Notes: generated by a model from the sequence alone, not told the origin. DNA of 64,000 nt from Fragilaria crotonensis (GCA_022925895.1 JAKSYS010000018.1:124001-188000), one strand, 5' to 3'; positions 32,382 through 43,804 are shown, numbered from the stretch's first letter. A program made the numbers and translations.

Positions 32382-33089
32382 TCTGTCATGTGCTCTGTTC
32401 CCTTGATACCTGGTAGCAGTCTGCTTGCCAACATTCTTGTGAAGGACAACTTGGATGAAATCTAAACATAAACATCGATCAGGGATTAGAGATTACTACG
32501 AGTACTGGTACTACGGGTACTGTACTACCAGGCGGTACCGCTACTGGTATTCAAAGCTATGCCGTCTTGCACCCTCCGAGCGTAACTACAACATCGTATG
32601 CATACTGTATTTGAGAGATGAGGCGTTTCGTCGGCAAGAGACGGATACACACCGTGAATGAAATAAGCCTGCGTGCGCGTAGAAACTTGCGAGTATCGCA
32701 GGATGAGATTGGGCGAGTACTGATCAGTTATTTACGAGTTTTTATTTTAGTGAATCTCGATCTCAAGCAGCCAACCCTGTTGTATCATATATACAAGAAT
32801 GAATATGCGATTGATATGTTCAAGAATCGATCAATCCAAAAATTGACTCCGAATATACCGATAGTATTCGTGTCTGATAACAAAAATAATGCTTCCCGCA
32901 AGCCGCAAGCCATTTATGTGAGAGTCACTCATCCAATCAACACATACGTAGTATAGTTTTTTCTGTTGGTCTCGGCCGACGCGCTCATGTCGCTTGCGAT
33001 GGAAATTTGGCATAGTGAACTCAAAACAAGGTCACCATTTCTAGTAGGACGACGGAAAGCACCACGAAGGCGAAAACAAGGAATCCACG
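32382..33089. other. Intergenic region between divergent genes
   Basis: Holds the presumed promoters of the biotin gene (minus) and the Cys-rich gene (plus). Contains the TACGAGTACTGGTACTACGG type of words common in this genome's spacers. Nothing else recognised. Confidence 0.4.
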
Positions 33090-34659
33090 ATGTCGAGCCA
33101 GCGTTTTCCACCTCTGTTCTTCTTCTTACTACTCCTGCTTCATCCTGATAAAGCCAATGCAAGTTCGTGTTCACTTTGCCCAGAAGGAACTTCGTACGAA
33201 CGAACTCGGAATGCTTTAATCTCGTGGAATAGCACCAACCTGAATTGCGTCGACGCGCAAGTCGTCGCTACGCAGATCACTGATTCCGACGAGTGCACCG
33301 CGTTTCTGGCGCAAGCACGAGTCCTGCTTCTGCCCCGCAGAAATCCTTAGCATTGGTTGTCAAATGTGCCCCAATGGTGGCACACAGAATTTGCAATCTG
33401 CGGAATGCCAAGCGATCGCGGAGGACGTTCAATCGGCAGAGATTGGCTCGGACGCGTGTAAAGCGGCTCAATCGCTGGCACAAGGGGAGTGCTGCGAATA
33501 TAATCTATCACCTCCGCCGCTCCAAGCCAATCGGTGTTCGCTGTGCGCCGAAGGAGATGAACCCACCGGAAATATGACGCAAGTTATATACGGTGATACG
33601 ACATGCAACGATTTACAAGCATCGGCATCGGTGATCAGTAACTCGTCTGATTCTTGTTATCTGCTTCAGCTCCAAGGAGTTCGATTGTGTGGTTGCAAAT
33701 CTCAGAAACTACGGAAATGCAATCTCTGCGCCGGGAGCGATGATTCGCCGCCGTTTCCGGATAGGGTAGCGAGTTCCGACGGCCAGACATGCGGCGACCT
33801 GCATCAATCAGTATCTGAGTCTAATGACATGTGTGCAACAATTCAAGTTAAGGGTTATTATCAATGTGGTTGCCAGAAACTTCCAAATCTTTATGTCGAG
33901 CCCTGCTCACTATGTTTCGATCCCGCTCACCCAGATGACTTCATCGATAACACTTTTGCGAATCAGACGAACTATCGCTGTTCCGATGCAGCCTTAGACA
34001 TTTTCGCGAGTGGGGATGGATCAAAGGAGTGCCTGAGAAATCAGGCCCAAGCGGTTCTTGATTGTGGCTGCGAAAAATCGCCACCTACGCCATTGGAGCC
34101 AACGTGCACTCTGTGCCCAGGGGGATTTGAACCGGCGTTTCCTGACCAAGAGATTCCTGACTTTCCTGGGTTGACTTGTGCAGCATACGAGAAACTGGTC
34201 CCCACACTCTTCGATGGATCCAAGTGCAATCGAGAGGATTTAAAATCATTCCGCGCACTCTGCGGGTGTCCGAAAGAAGCCGTCTGTCGCCTTTGCAACG
34301 ACGGCGATGACGTTGTCGACGAAAGCAAAACAGTTGTCGGAGAAAACGGAGACACACATTCGTGTGGGCGACTCGCTGACGCAGCTCAGTACATCAAACT
34401 GGGTGCGAGTATTCGCGATTTTCAAGATCAATGTCAGTCGTACAGAGACGGCTATTCGTCACAGTGTTGTCCTGGATCATCCGTCGAGGCACTCACGTTC
34501 GATTTTCCTACATCGGCGCCCACCCTTACTGCAACACCATCCATTGTAAACAGGACAATCAGCGACTCCCTTGAGAGTATGAGTGCTGCATCCTCATTCA
34601 CCACATCTTTTACTTTCGTGGCAATGGTCAGTTACACTCTGATGTGCGTCGCTTCATGA
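33090..34659 (+). CDS. Secreted or surface protein with about seven Cys-rich CxLCxxG modules
   Basis: Signal peptide MSSQRFPPLFFFLLLLLHP..ANA, then repeated modules of about 60-75 residues. Each starts with C-x-L-C-x-x-G (CSLCPEG, CQMCPNG, CSLCAEG, CNLCAGS, CSLCFDP, CTLCPGG, CRLCNDG). A mid-module CxDLQ-like segment and a closing C-G-C or C-C-P follow. The last 30 residues are Ser/Thr-rich then hydrophobic without a basic tail, suggestive of a GPI-anchor signal. The module matches those of the gene at 120-905, so this is a family of extracellular disulfide-rich proteins. A one-base slip near 33316 splits the first module; the downstream frame continues it (HESCFCPAE). Role unknown, probably cell surface or frustule matrix. 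Confidence 0.65.
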
Positions 34660-35128
34660 CTTCACATGAAATGACTTCCGAGGTTCAGAAAATGCCGTGT
34701 GCCTCAGCTCTCCGAGCGTCGTTGGCGGCAACAACTGTGTGCGCCTTGAATAAAGATATACATGACTTCATATTCCGAGTTTTCACTTGTGGCGCTCGCT
34801 GACGCCAAGAAGTGACTATTCGTAGATTATACTTATAACGAATACATCCATTCATAACGCCAGACTGATTGATGATTTTCACTTCGAAATGGTAAAGGAT
34901 GTGGAACATTTCCTCTCTCTGGGGCTCGACTTATGTTTGACAAACTGCAGCACATGCCAATGCATTGTTATGTTCCACAACCGCTATTAATAATGTTATC
35001 ACATTCAGTCGGCTTTCGCAGCAGTTGATGTCCGCTGCCCATTCTGAAACGAACTCTTGCTTCTTTCATCCAATTTATCACGTGATGGCAACAAAGCATC
35101 GCTTACCAGCTTGCAGATTCCGTACGAC
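34660..35128. other. Intergenic region between convergent genes
   Basis: Presumed 3' regions of the Cys-rich and TTL-type genes. No feature recognised. Confidence 0.4.
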
Positions 35129-36730
35129 CTACAGCAGCTTGCTGAACGCAGTCCTCTCGGTCAACGGCGATCGATCCACAATACCTGGGACACCCATGAT
35201 TTCGGATGCGCACACCCAAGCCTCACGCACTACTGCTGGCTTCACCAGCTCGTCTCCATCACCCCGAGGTTCTAAACCAGGGAATCGATTAACTTCGAGC
35301 AACATTGGATGAAGGGATTCCGTCACCATGAAATCAAACCCGAGTATCTTGGGGATTCCAAGTCGTGCCAATCCAGGTCGATATTGTGTTCCTTCGACTT
35401 GTGATGCATCACAATGCGCTTGGAAGCATAACATACTTTGTTTTACAGCGACTGCAATTTCTGCCCATAAAGTGCTAAACGACAAGTTCGCCTTTTGAAA
35501 CTTGTCTTGAAGGTACTTAAAATCGTACTGCAGCATTGCGTCTTCACGGCCCGAGTTGGTCATGTGCATACAATTGTCATGTGCGCCATGTTGATAATCC
35601 TTGGAGGCTAATTTTACCAAACCAAGATTCGACAGAAAGACGCAGCCATTCGTAAAATAGTATACATATACGCGCATGGAGAATTTGCGATTGTCGAGGA
35701 GGAGAGGTGGGTCCACCATGCGTTGGCAAAGATAAACTTCAGTCGACTTCGTCACTCCATAGCGTTTAATGACCTCGTTTGCAGCCATTATTTCATTACC
35801 GTGGGATCCATACCCGGCTCGAGATTTGAGGATCCAGTCCTTGTCGATGCCTTCACCTGGACACGACGCATATCGACGGAATTTATCAATCTCGTCTGGC
35901 AAAATGAAGCCGATGGGCCAGAATGACTTTCCCTCTCCAGCAAGAAGTCGATGCAGTTTCACCTTGTCGTCTAGGTCTAGCAGAAGTGGATCATCCAACG
36001 GCGACTGGTTGATTGCTGACACTTCAAGGTGATCAAACGAATTGCTCCCAGGCGTCCTCGCCACGTCGGTAACCTGTCCTATCCAGCGAAACAAAGGAGA
36101 ATCCACAGCTGCATCATTGAAGAGTTCCTGTTGATACACTTCGATCGGTGACCCTTGTAGCACTTTTAATGTTTCCAACATGGCACGACTCTGGACGTCG
36201 CTGGATTGCGTCTCCAAGAGTTTCACTGCCCGTTCCAGTTGCCCGAGCCGCAGGCAGCATGTCACCCCGCCCATGATACCTCGCCGGTTTGCATTACCAC
36301 CGTCCAGAAACTGATGCATTGCTTCGTCGTACCTCATCAAACGCTGGAGGGCGGACGCTCTTCCAATCTTAACATCTTCGAGAGTCATCGGCTCCAGGTG
36401 TTTTTCCATTTGGAGACATGATTGATACACTGCGACGGCCTCAGCATCTCGTCCGACTCGAGCGAGGCAAGTGGCATGAAGAACGAACGAAATGGCACGA
36501 ACCGAGTCCGACGGGAAATCGCTGATCGGCAGAGCACTCCACGTATCACAAGCTTCATACGCCAAAGTAATGTTCGATTGAGACGCTTTGGTCGCCGTAA
36601 TGGCAGCCTTCACTCTCGACAAGTGTGCTTGCGTCATGGGTTGTTTCGAGCTCAAGGCTTCCACAGTGCCGCGCAGCAGCCATATTGAAGCAATCACGCA
36701 CACCGCCCCGAGAAACGAAGTCCCAATCAT
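35129..36730 (-). CDS. Tubulin-tyrosine-ligase-type ATP-grasp protein with N-terminal hydrophobic anchor and helical repeats
   Basis: 533 residues, intact frame. Residues 1-25 (MIGTSFLGAVCVIASIWLLRG) form a signal peptide or anchor. Residues about 30-200 are helical and TPR-like (RVGRDAEAVAVYQSCLQ, CLRLGQLERAVKLLE). The TTL/ATP-grasp domain spans about 265-510: KDWILKSRAGYGSHG (nucleotide-binding loop), YLCQRMVDPPLL, KFSMRVYVYY, HMTNSG and ILGFDFMVTESLHPMLLEVN, the last giving the metal-binding Asp, Glu and Asn. Known TTL and TTLL enzymes add amino acids to tubulin or other protein tails in the cytosol. A secretory N-terminus here raises the question of a luminal substrate or a tail-out membrane anchor. 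Confidence 0.75.
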   Translation of the reverse strand: MIGTSFLGAVCVIASIWLLRGTVEALSSKQPMTQAHLSRVKAAITATKASQSNITLAYEACDTWSALPISDFPSDSVRAISFVLHATCLARVGRDAEAVAVYQSCLQMEKHLEPMTLEDVKIGRASALQRLMRYDEAMHQFLDGGNANRRGIMGGVTCCLRLGQLERAVKLLETQSSDVQSRAMLETLKVLQGSPIEVYQQELFNDAAVDSPLFRWIGQVTDVARTPGSNSFDHLEVSAINQSPLDDPLLLDLDDKVKLHRLLAGEGKSFWPIGFILPDEIDKFRRYASCPGEGIDKDWILKSRAGYGSHGNEIMAANEVIKRYGVTKSTEVYLCQRMVDPPLLLDNRKFSMRVYVYYFTNGCVFLSNLGLVKLASKDYQHGAHDNCMHMTNSGREDAMLQYDFKYLQDKFQKANLSFSTLWAEIAVAVKQSMLCFQAHCDASQVEGTQYRPGLARLGIPKILGFDFMVTESLHPMLLEVNRFPGLEPRGDGDELVKPAVVREAWVCASEIMGVPGIVDRSPLTERTAFSKLL

Positions 36731-37500
36731 GAAGAGTTACCAACTTTATAGGTTGGATGCAATGTCGTTATCCATCGTATCGTGACAGTAGATCTCTCAT
36801 CATGCGCTGATTGCCCTCTATTCATCTTGACAACTGACAGACAAACGTCAGTCTTGAGTCTTGAGTCGTTCGAGTACTGTACTGAAACCACCACTACTCT
36901 TTGGCACCATGTACCAGTAGCACAACTCACTATACTGAAGTACTAGTACTGAGTCATCTACCGTGGGACGAAAGAAACGAGAAATCCTTGGTGGTTTCTA
37001 TGTCATCCACATTACCAAGAATTGATGCGTTTCCAGATGTCCTGAGTGCTACTATACACATGTTACATGTTCAATCTGTTTTGTTAAACATAAACCGACT
37101 TTTGAACTCACCTTTGGCTGATGTCACCTTGCTTCCGATTCGTAGTTGAGAAGTTTACACGTACGAGGTATTTTGTACTGGATAGGAGTACGCTGACAGC
37201 CTAATGACGTATGCTTATTTCGCAAGGACGTCGTCAAAAATGCGACGAAAGAGTGACAACATTCGTTTTCCAGCAGAGCGTAAGCTGTTTGGATAAAACT
37301 CGAACTGCATTTTCATACCCGTTTCCTACGCCATCAATGTCCGAATAAGATAGCGAGTTCGAGAGCTCGTGTCATTTCATCGCTTTTTAAAATTCGAAGC
37401 CTCACAGAAACGACGTGTGCAAGCTCATCGAACCGAAGAAGGTCAAGCTTGCTTAACAACAACATCATTATTTGAGGGACACTATTTCTCTACTTCCATC
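36731..37500. other. Intergenic region between divergent TTL-type and aminomutase genes
   Basis: Contains both upstream regions and AGTACTAGTACTGAGTC-like words near 36940. Short frames (36901-37149) lack coding character. Confidence 0.4.
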
Positions 37501-39466
37501 ATGCAATTGAGTACTTCTTTCAAAAATGTGGCATTGATTGCCTTGCTCACTGCTGCCGCACAAGCACCGGGTGTTGCTGGTTTCAGCCCAAGTGGACTCA
37601 CGAAGTCTCGTGCCTTTGTTGGTAAGTGGTACACTTTGCTCAACTGTTGTTTCCACTTGAGGATGAAGGTGCATGTTGCTCTGGTTTGTTTCTTCTAGCA
37701 AGATGGTGACGAAAAACGATTCGGTAGGGCGCAGGATTTCAGTGTTCAAATAAAGAAACCAAGTCCTTTTTCCTCCTGAAACGCCGGGTGACTTCGAGAA
37801 ACCACGTCACTGTGTCATGTTTGGATTTATTCCGTGCACATGTTGATTAACGATGGGACTTGACAGATCTTCCTTGACTTCATCGTATGGCATGGAAGCC
37901 AGAGGCAGTTTCTTGAATGTTGTTGAATTCGTTGTAAAGTTCACCTCGCACGTTGTTTTCCATTTCCTGTGTCATTCTAGCTACTAATGTTCTGCTTCGT
38001 TTCTCGTAGCCGCCGGATCTCTAAATGTGCTAGAGAAGTCCCGTACGGAGGAGGCGATCTTGGACGCCGAAATGTCAAACGCTGTCGCGATGGAGGGATT
38101 GAACAACATTATCGGCACAAACGGAGCGGCCCCAAGCCAACCCAACGAGCGTTATAAGGCCATCTCGCTCCAGGCTCTGGACAAGGTTGCCGCGGAGCAC
38201 CCTGAATTGACACCACATCTTTACGACATCAAGCTTGCTGGCATGGTTTTTCCATTCAAGGCCTCTCCTTATTACATAGATGAATTGATCGACTGGAAGT
38301 CGGAGAATCTGAGGGAAGATCCTTTTTACAAGCTTGTGTTCCCAACGCTTGACATGCTCGAGACTCACCACAGAGAGATGCTCGAGAATGCGCACAAAGA
38401 AGGGGACCCATCCAATCTCATCAAGGTTGTTGCTGCAATTCGTGAGGACCTTAACCCTCATCCTGCTGGTCAGAAGGCCCTTAACGCACCCAAGAATGAT
38501 GCACTTACTGGAGTGCAACACAAATACAGCGAAACCGTCCTGGTGTTCCCCGCAGCCGCCCAAACATGCCATGCATACTGTACCTACTGCTTCCGTTGGG
38601 CTCAGTTTATTGGAGACGACGAATTACGTTTCGCCCAAAAGGAGGCTGGCTCACTTTTTGACTACATCGCCGAACATCCCGAGGTTTCCGATATTCTCAT
38701 GACCGGCGGAGACCCGATGATCATGAGAACCACGTCACTCGCACAATACCTTGAGCCACTCTGTGATCCTAACTTCCTTCCTCACCTCAAGAATCTTCGT
38801 ATTGGAACTCGCAGTTTGACCTTTTGGCCTCAGCGTTTCACCACTGATGCCGACGCCGACGAGCTTATTGCTCTCCTGCGCCGCGTTCGCGAAGAGGGTG
38901 GCCGTCATATTGCCATCATGGCCCACCTGAGTCACGGAAGAGAGCTTGCCCCTCAAAAGTTCAAGGACGCGGTTCATCGTATCCAGAAGGAAGCCTTCGC
39001 AACGATCCGATCTCAAAGTCCCATCATGCGCGGCATTAATGACGATTCCGAAGTTTGGGCCGAGAAGTGGCGCACTGAAGTCAACATGGGTATCATCCCG
39101 TACTACATGTTCATGGCCCGTGATACCGGTGCACAAAAGTATTTTGATGTCCCTCTTCACAGAGCTCAACGCTTGTACAGTGATGCCATCAGAAACTGTT
39201 CAGGACTGATCCGCACTGCTCGTGGACCTTCGATGAGTTGCACTCCTGGCAAGGTTGAGGTCACGGGTGTCGAGGAAGTTTTCGGTCAGAAAGCATTCAT
39301 TCTTCGATTCTTGCAATGCAGAGACGAAAACTGGATCGGCCGCATGTTCTTTGCCAAGTTCGACGAGAAGGCTGTATGGTACGATGACCTGGAGCCTCTT
39401 GACGGCATGCAGCTTCCTTGGGATGAGAATGGCCTTCCTCGTCCTCTCCCTCCCGCCTTGAACTAG
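37501..39466 (+). CDS. Lysine 2,3-aminomutase family radical SAM enzyme, one intron, probable plastid signal
   Basis: Two exons (37501-37621 and 38010-39466) give 525 residues. The GT-AG intron starts GTAAGT, ends CGTAG and splits the codon of Ala41. The N-terminus MQLSTSFKNVALIALLTAAAQAPGVAGFSPS is a signal peptide with Phe after the cleavage region, as in diatom plastid precursors. The radical SAM cluster motif is CHAYCTYCFRW (C227, C231, C234, spacing CxxxCxxC). ILMTGGDPMIM and RIGTRSL follow, both typical of KamA. SCTPGKVEVTG near the end may hold the PLP-binding Lys. The family converts L-lysine to beta-lysine with SAM and PLP. The substrate in an algal plastid is unknown; beta-lysine as a compatible solute or a modification precursor is conjecture. 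The frame is intact. Confidence 0.8.
37622..38009 (+). other. Spliceosomal intron, 388 bp
   Basis: Donor GTAAGT directly after GCCTTTGTTG, acceptor TTTCTCGTAG before CCGCCGGA. Splicing restores a continuous frame into the KamA domain. A presumed branch region with CTAC/CTAAT lies about 30 bp upstream of the acceptor. Confidence 0.85.
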
Positions 39467-40002
39467 AATGCTACTAATCACTGGATCAACTCACTTTTAA
39501 AGCGCTCACAATTGCAACATACCACACACATACAACAACCATCATCCATATCGACATGGTCATATTGATGACCGACGTTGTATACACATCACGCTTCTTA
39601 ATAAATAGGGAAGAGTTTGAATTGGTGCATTATTCTTCGACCTTTGTCCGGATTTTTAGCTTTAGCTATATGATGCGGAGGGAGGGATTCTTTCAGGTGT
39701 GCGTAGCTTCGCGACTCAGAGTTGTAGTCGTAACTTGCCATCATCATGTTTGTTGGTAGACCCTAAACTTGCAGCTCGTTCAGAGTTGAGGACGGGGCTT
39801 ATCATAGTTGATTCTTACGTTCACTACTCTCCTACTCACGCGATTCGCCACCTCAAATTTCCACTGGAAGGTCCGGCCAATGCACGTTCCAGCCGTACCG
39901 TTAGGGGCAGTTGAGTTTGCGCGCCAGCCTTGCTCCGATTTGCATGATGCGAGAATTTTAGCAATGGTAATGATCCATCCGAGCCGGCAAGGTTGCTGCA
40001 TC
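39467..40002. other. Intergenic, no gene recognised
   Basis: 3' flank of the aminomutase gene and unremarkable spacer. The AT-rich part near 39.6 kb shows no conserved product. Confidence 0.4.
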
Positions 40003-40313
40003 GTAAGCAAATTTTTCTTGACAGTAAGCAAAATCAGTAAGCAAATTATGCCAGTAAGCAAATTTTGTAAGCAAATTTTTTCTGTAAGCAAATTTGATTT
40101 TCGTAAGCAAATTCTTCTTTGCTGTAAGTAAATTTTATTTAGGTGTTTGAAAATTGGTATGTTTTTACGTAGAAAAGACAGTCCCGTAAGCAAATTTAAT
40201 CTCCCAGTAAGCAAATTTTGTAAGCAAATTTCTGCTTACAATAGATTTGCTTATGGTAAGCAAATTCCGTAAGCAATTTCATTCCGTAAGCAATTTTTTT
40301 TCGCTGTAAGCAA
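40003..40313. repeat. Cluster of 14 GTAAGCAA motifs
   Basis: Exact GTAAGCAA occurs at 40003, 40024, 40037, 40053, 40066, 40084, 40103, 40186, 40207, 40220, 40256, 40269, 40286 and 40306, usually followed by ATTT. There is one GTAAGTAA variant at 40123 and two inverted copies near 40233-40250. Spacing is irregular (13-36 bp, one gap of about 80). No direct-repeat/spacer regularity of a CRISPR is present. It resembles the subterminal repeat arrays of large DNA transposons, or a transcription-factor site cluster. Confidence 0.8.
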
Positions 40314-40599
40314 ATTTTCTTACAGACGTCAGCCGTGTCACCACCACGCCGGCACATCCAATTTTGCGCCAGCCAGACATCGATCGGAACTTGTTTCCCT
40401 CCCGGCGGGCGCGCGTACTTCTTTTATTCAGGACTTCGCCCGTGTTGCCGGACCTTCCTGATGACTCGAGAGCTCGAGAGATCCTACTATGGCAGGTTTC
40501 AGGCTAAACCCTCCTGGCGCACACCTTGGTATGTTTTGTACTAGGAATACAAAATCCCAGAGTAAAATTCCGCCCAAATAATTCTGCTATCTGCTCTTT

Positions 40600-41770
40600 T
40601 CACGTACTGGGTAGTCAACATGTCAACACCAACGCTCCTCCACAAGGAATGGATGATTTCAAGTAGTCATGGTCGTTGGCATGTTCCTCGCGCACGCATG
40701 GTTTGCAGCATTGCATGCCATGTCCAGAATGTTGGGCGCCCACGGAGGCGGAGTATTGACGATGACTTCGGCACACGCTCTTGAATTGATTGGTATCGCT
40801 AGTTATGCTGACTTCCAATTTTGGTAGCGGCGACGCATCTTGCACCGGTGGTCGGTTGACAAGTACGGAAATGGTAGTAGAACACCAATCACGGGAGGTG
40901 GGAAGCATTATTGCCGCCTTCCAAGGCCACCACTCAGCTTGTATTTGACCTCATCTCTGCATTTGTTGCGGGAGCTTCGACTTCTGGGATGGAATTTGCA
41001 GGGTACGATGCTTTGCAAAAGACAGCTGGAAAGTTGATTCTTTCATCGCGTTCAGTTGATCCATTCCGTCGCACTCGCTCCTGAGAGTGGGGCGATTCAA
41101 GCTTCTATGCCGCAACATGACTTCGTGGTCCAGTGCAGGTTACTCGTCATATGCAGTGGTCTGTCTGGTCCTTCTTTGCCTCCGGCCAACCAAGTTTGTT
41201 CATTATGGAAAGAAGCATTTCAGTTAGAAATTGGCAAATACCTGACTCCGATGACAACATTTGTTGATGCTTACCATGATCATGCATGAGAGAAAGTTGT
41301 CGGTGTCGTGAGGGCAACGACGATGACTGCGTTTACCACTGCTTTGGAACGAAACACCACGGGTCTGAATTGGAGTTTGCGATGCTATCTAGAACAGCAA
41401 CAAGGAAAGGAGGTGCGACTATGTCAGACAAAGTTGCAGGACAAGAATAATGCTGGGCGGCGTTTGTTGCAAAGCGGTAACAAGCCAGTCTATTTGGGTC
41501 CATATTGTGCCGGGCCTGGCGGGGGTGCTGCTATTTTCATGAATCTGCTCGTGGGTCAATACGATACTGTTGCTTTGAGTGGTGCCGCTGCATGATAAAA
41601 CTATAGCTACATCAAGAAAAATGTCATATCAGAACACATCTGGAGCTCCTTGTACAGGAATGTTTGGCAAAGGGTCGACCGTAGATCTCATGCACCTAGA
41701 AAGACTATGGCAACAACATTTATGGCAAGAATGGCAAGCTTCTAATCATGTGAGATTTACCTAACTACTC
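40600..41770 (+). pseudogene. Possible debris of a secreted-protein gene
   Basis: Several short coherent pieces in different frames: a hydrophobic stretch near 40.68 kb (FLAHAWFAALHAM), DLISAFVAGASTSGMEFAGYD near 40.95 kb and NKPVYLGPYCAGPGGG near 41.48 kb. The last faintly recalls the GPYC motif of a large diatom secreted family. Many interruptions. The assignment is weak and could be chance. Confidence 0.2.
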
Positions 41771-42373
41771 TTACCTACCCAGATACCCCAGATACGAGTG
41801 AATGCACCTCCCCACCTGTGAATGAGGTTCAGATGTTGTTGTAGATTGGTGGCTTCATTTTTGTCGGCGACTCACTAGCGGTATCTAAACCTACACGAAG
41901 TACTTTTCACGCTGGGCTTTGTGTGATTTTTCAGAGTAGAACAAGCCAGCGTGCAATACTTCCCAGATGGTAGGTCTCATTTATTGCTGAAGACCCGACG
42001 AAGTATGATGCGTATGAACCAATTAGCTACAGTTACAATCACAAACGATGTCCGTCTATGGAATGAGAACGAACGAGCACGCCACCCGTGACAAAAAGGG
42101 CTGAATTCCTCTGCGTTCCATCCGTGCAATTAACCTCGCTCCGACAGTTCGATTCTAAAGCATAGTTAGAAGGCAACTGTCGGGGTCGGGTTAATTGTAA
42201 GGAGTGCAGCTGATGCGTGAAACGGCATGCAATCTCATTGTGGAACGCTTGCTTCCAACACGAGAAAACAAGCTTTTGGTGACGTCACGAAAGGGATTTT
42301 CCCCTTCCCTCGTAGAAAAGATATCACGACCTGCGCCAGGATTCTGGGACGTGAAACCTGCCATACATGATAG
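41771..42373. other. Spacer without recognised gene
   Basis: Mixed-composition DNA. No RNA gene or coding frame supported. Confidence 0.4.
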
Positions 42374-42589
42374 CGACCAAAGGAATTATGACCGAGGATG
42401 ACCGAAAATTGGAAACGGCCCTCTACCGTAGTTTTGCACCTAGCCGAGTTAACTGTTAACCCGTGTAGTGGTGGCTTCGTATAGCCTATAGGAAGCCACC
42501 ATTACACGTGTTAACAGTTAACTCGGCTGGGTGCAAAACTAGGGCCGTTTCTAATTTTCGGTCATCGTCGGTCATAATTCCTTTGGTCG
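42374..42589. repeat. Foldback (hairpin) MITE-like element, 216 bp
   Basis: Left arm 42374-42478 and right arm 42492-42589 are near-perfect reverse complements (starting cgaccaaaggaattatgacc), with a 13-bp loop and one 7-bp indel between arms. It could form a roughly 100-bp stem. Clear target-site duplications were not seen. It lies about 300 bp upstream of the MsrA start. Confidence 0.85.
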
Positions 42590-42882
42590 ATATCCTCCTA
42601 GTAGTACCTGGTAGTAAGAATTGGTATCTTTACTATTTACGCTTGTACAGTATGCTTAGGCCAGGTAACCGCATGGTATGTTCAGATAGTTTCAACTCTG
42701 TATGCATAGGACTGGACATTCTCTACTGTACTACAGAGTACTGGCGGCTTGGGACTCCGTGATGGTCCACACCTCGCAGAGCCCTTTCAATCTCTCCACC
42801 GATCAACGATCACATTTGTTACAGTCTCCATATTGCATCCATCCGCTTTGAACTCGTGCCTTTGTCTCTCCGCTAAACAGCG

Positions 42883-43600
42883 ATGGCGATTCTCGGCCCC
42901 TTGGCGATACTGGCTTGTGCGTCCGTTGTGGTGGCGTTTTCCCCCAGTGCCATCCCCACGAGGCAGTTATTGGCTCTTGCGGCCAAAAAAGAAGCAACGT
43001 TTGGAATGGGATGCTTCTGGAAACCAGCCGAAGAGCTCCTCAAGAAAGATGGTGTTTTGGATACAGTGGCAGGATACACGGGAAATCCGAAAGCGAAGCG
43101 CCCCTAGCTATGACAGTGTTTGCTTCGGCCGTGACTGGGTTGAGGGTGTTCGAGTTTATTACGACGATGACAAACTGACGTATCGGGAGCTGCTAGATGC
43201 GTTCTTCGAAGCTCAAGAACCAAAGTTTGGATCGCGACAGTATGCATCCATCATCTTTCCACACGACGAACAGCAACAAGGAGTTGCCCAAGAGTGGCTT
43301 CAAAAGGAAGGCCAGCGAACTCGAGCCGATGGGATTTCCGTGGGAATTACAGAGGTGGAACCTCTGACCAAGTTTTACAAGGCCGAGGGATACCATCAAC
43401 GATATTGGGCCAAGCAAAGGCCTCGTTTTGCAGTCATTATTGCGCTAATCACTCTATCATCTGGCATACTGGATTCGTTCATACCACTTAGTTTGCATTC
43501 TACCATCGATACGGTTGCCAACGGCTTGACGATTGCGATCGCCATCTACGTTATGGCTGAACGCGTCATCGACGCCAAAGTTATAGAGCTTCCAGATTGA
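42883..43600 (+). CDS. MSRA: Peptide methionine sulfoxide reductase A, plastid-type signal and C-terminal membrane helices
   Basis: Starts MAILGPLAILACASVVVAFSPS, a signal peptide with a VAF-SP site matching the diatom plastid signal. GMGCFW follows, with the catalytic Cys at residue 44. VAGYTGN, YDSVCFG, VEGVRVYYDDDKLTYRELLDAFFEAQ and YKAEGYHQRYW are the remaining MsrA blocks. After the domain comes an extension with two hydrophobic helices (FAVIIALITLSSGILDSFI and VANGLTIAIAIYVMAERVI), unusual for MsrA and implying attachment to a plastid membrane. A CCCC run near 43104 carries one apparent extra C, which shifts the frame between PKAKR and SYDSVCFG. It reduces Met-S-sulfoxide using thioredoxin. 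The gene converges on the hydratase, 204 bp apart. Confidence 0.8.
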
Positions 43601-43804
43601 TGATTGGATTCGACATCGCTAAGGATAGCTACGATTGCAGCATTTCCAGACATCTAGCATTCCATCGACCTATCGAATGGTACGCCCATGGACGCATAGG
43701 CAACGCAGAGCTGCCGACGTTCAGAGTCCTTCACCGATTTCCAGATGCAACTCACCGGAAGGAAGGAGCATGGGTACGACTCGCCTGAAGGATTGAAGCT
43801 GAAC

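Noticed and set aside
40003-40313. CRISPR-like array
   Set aside because: Motif only 8-12 bp, irregular spacing, inverted copies and eukaryotic context; no repeat-spacer structure.
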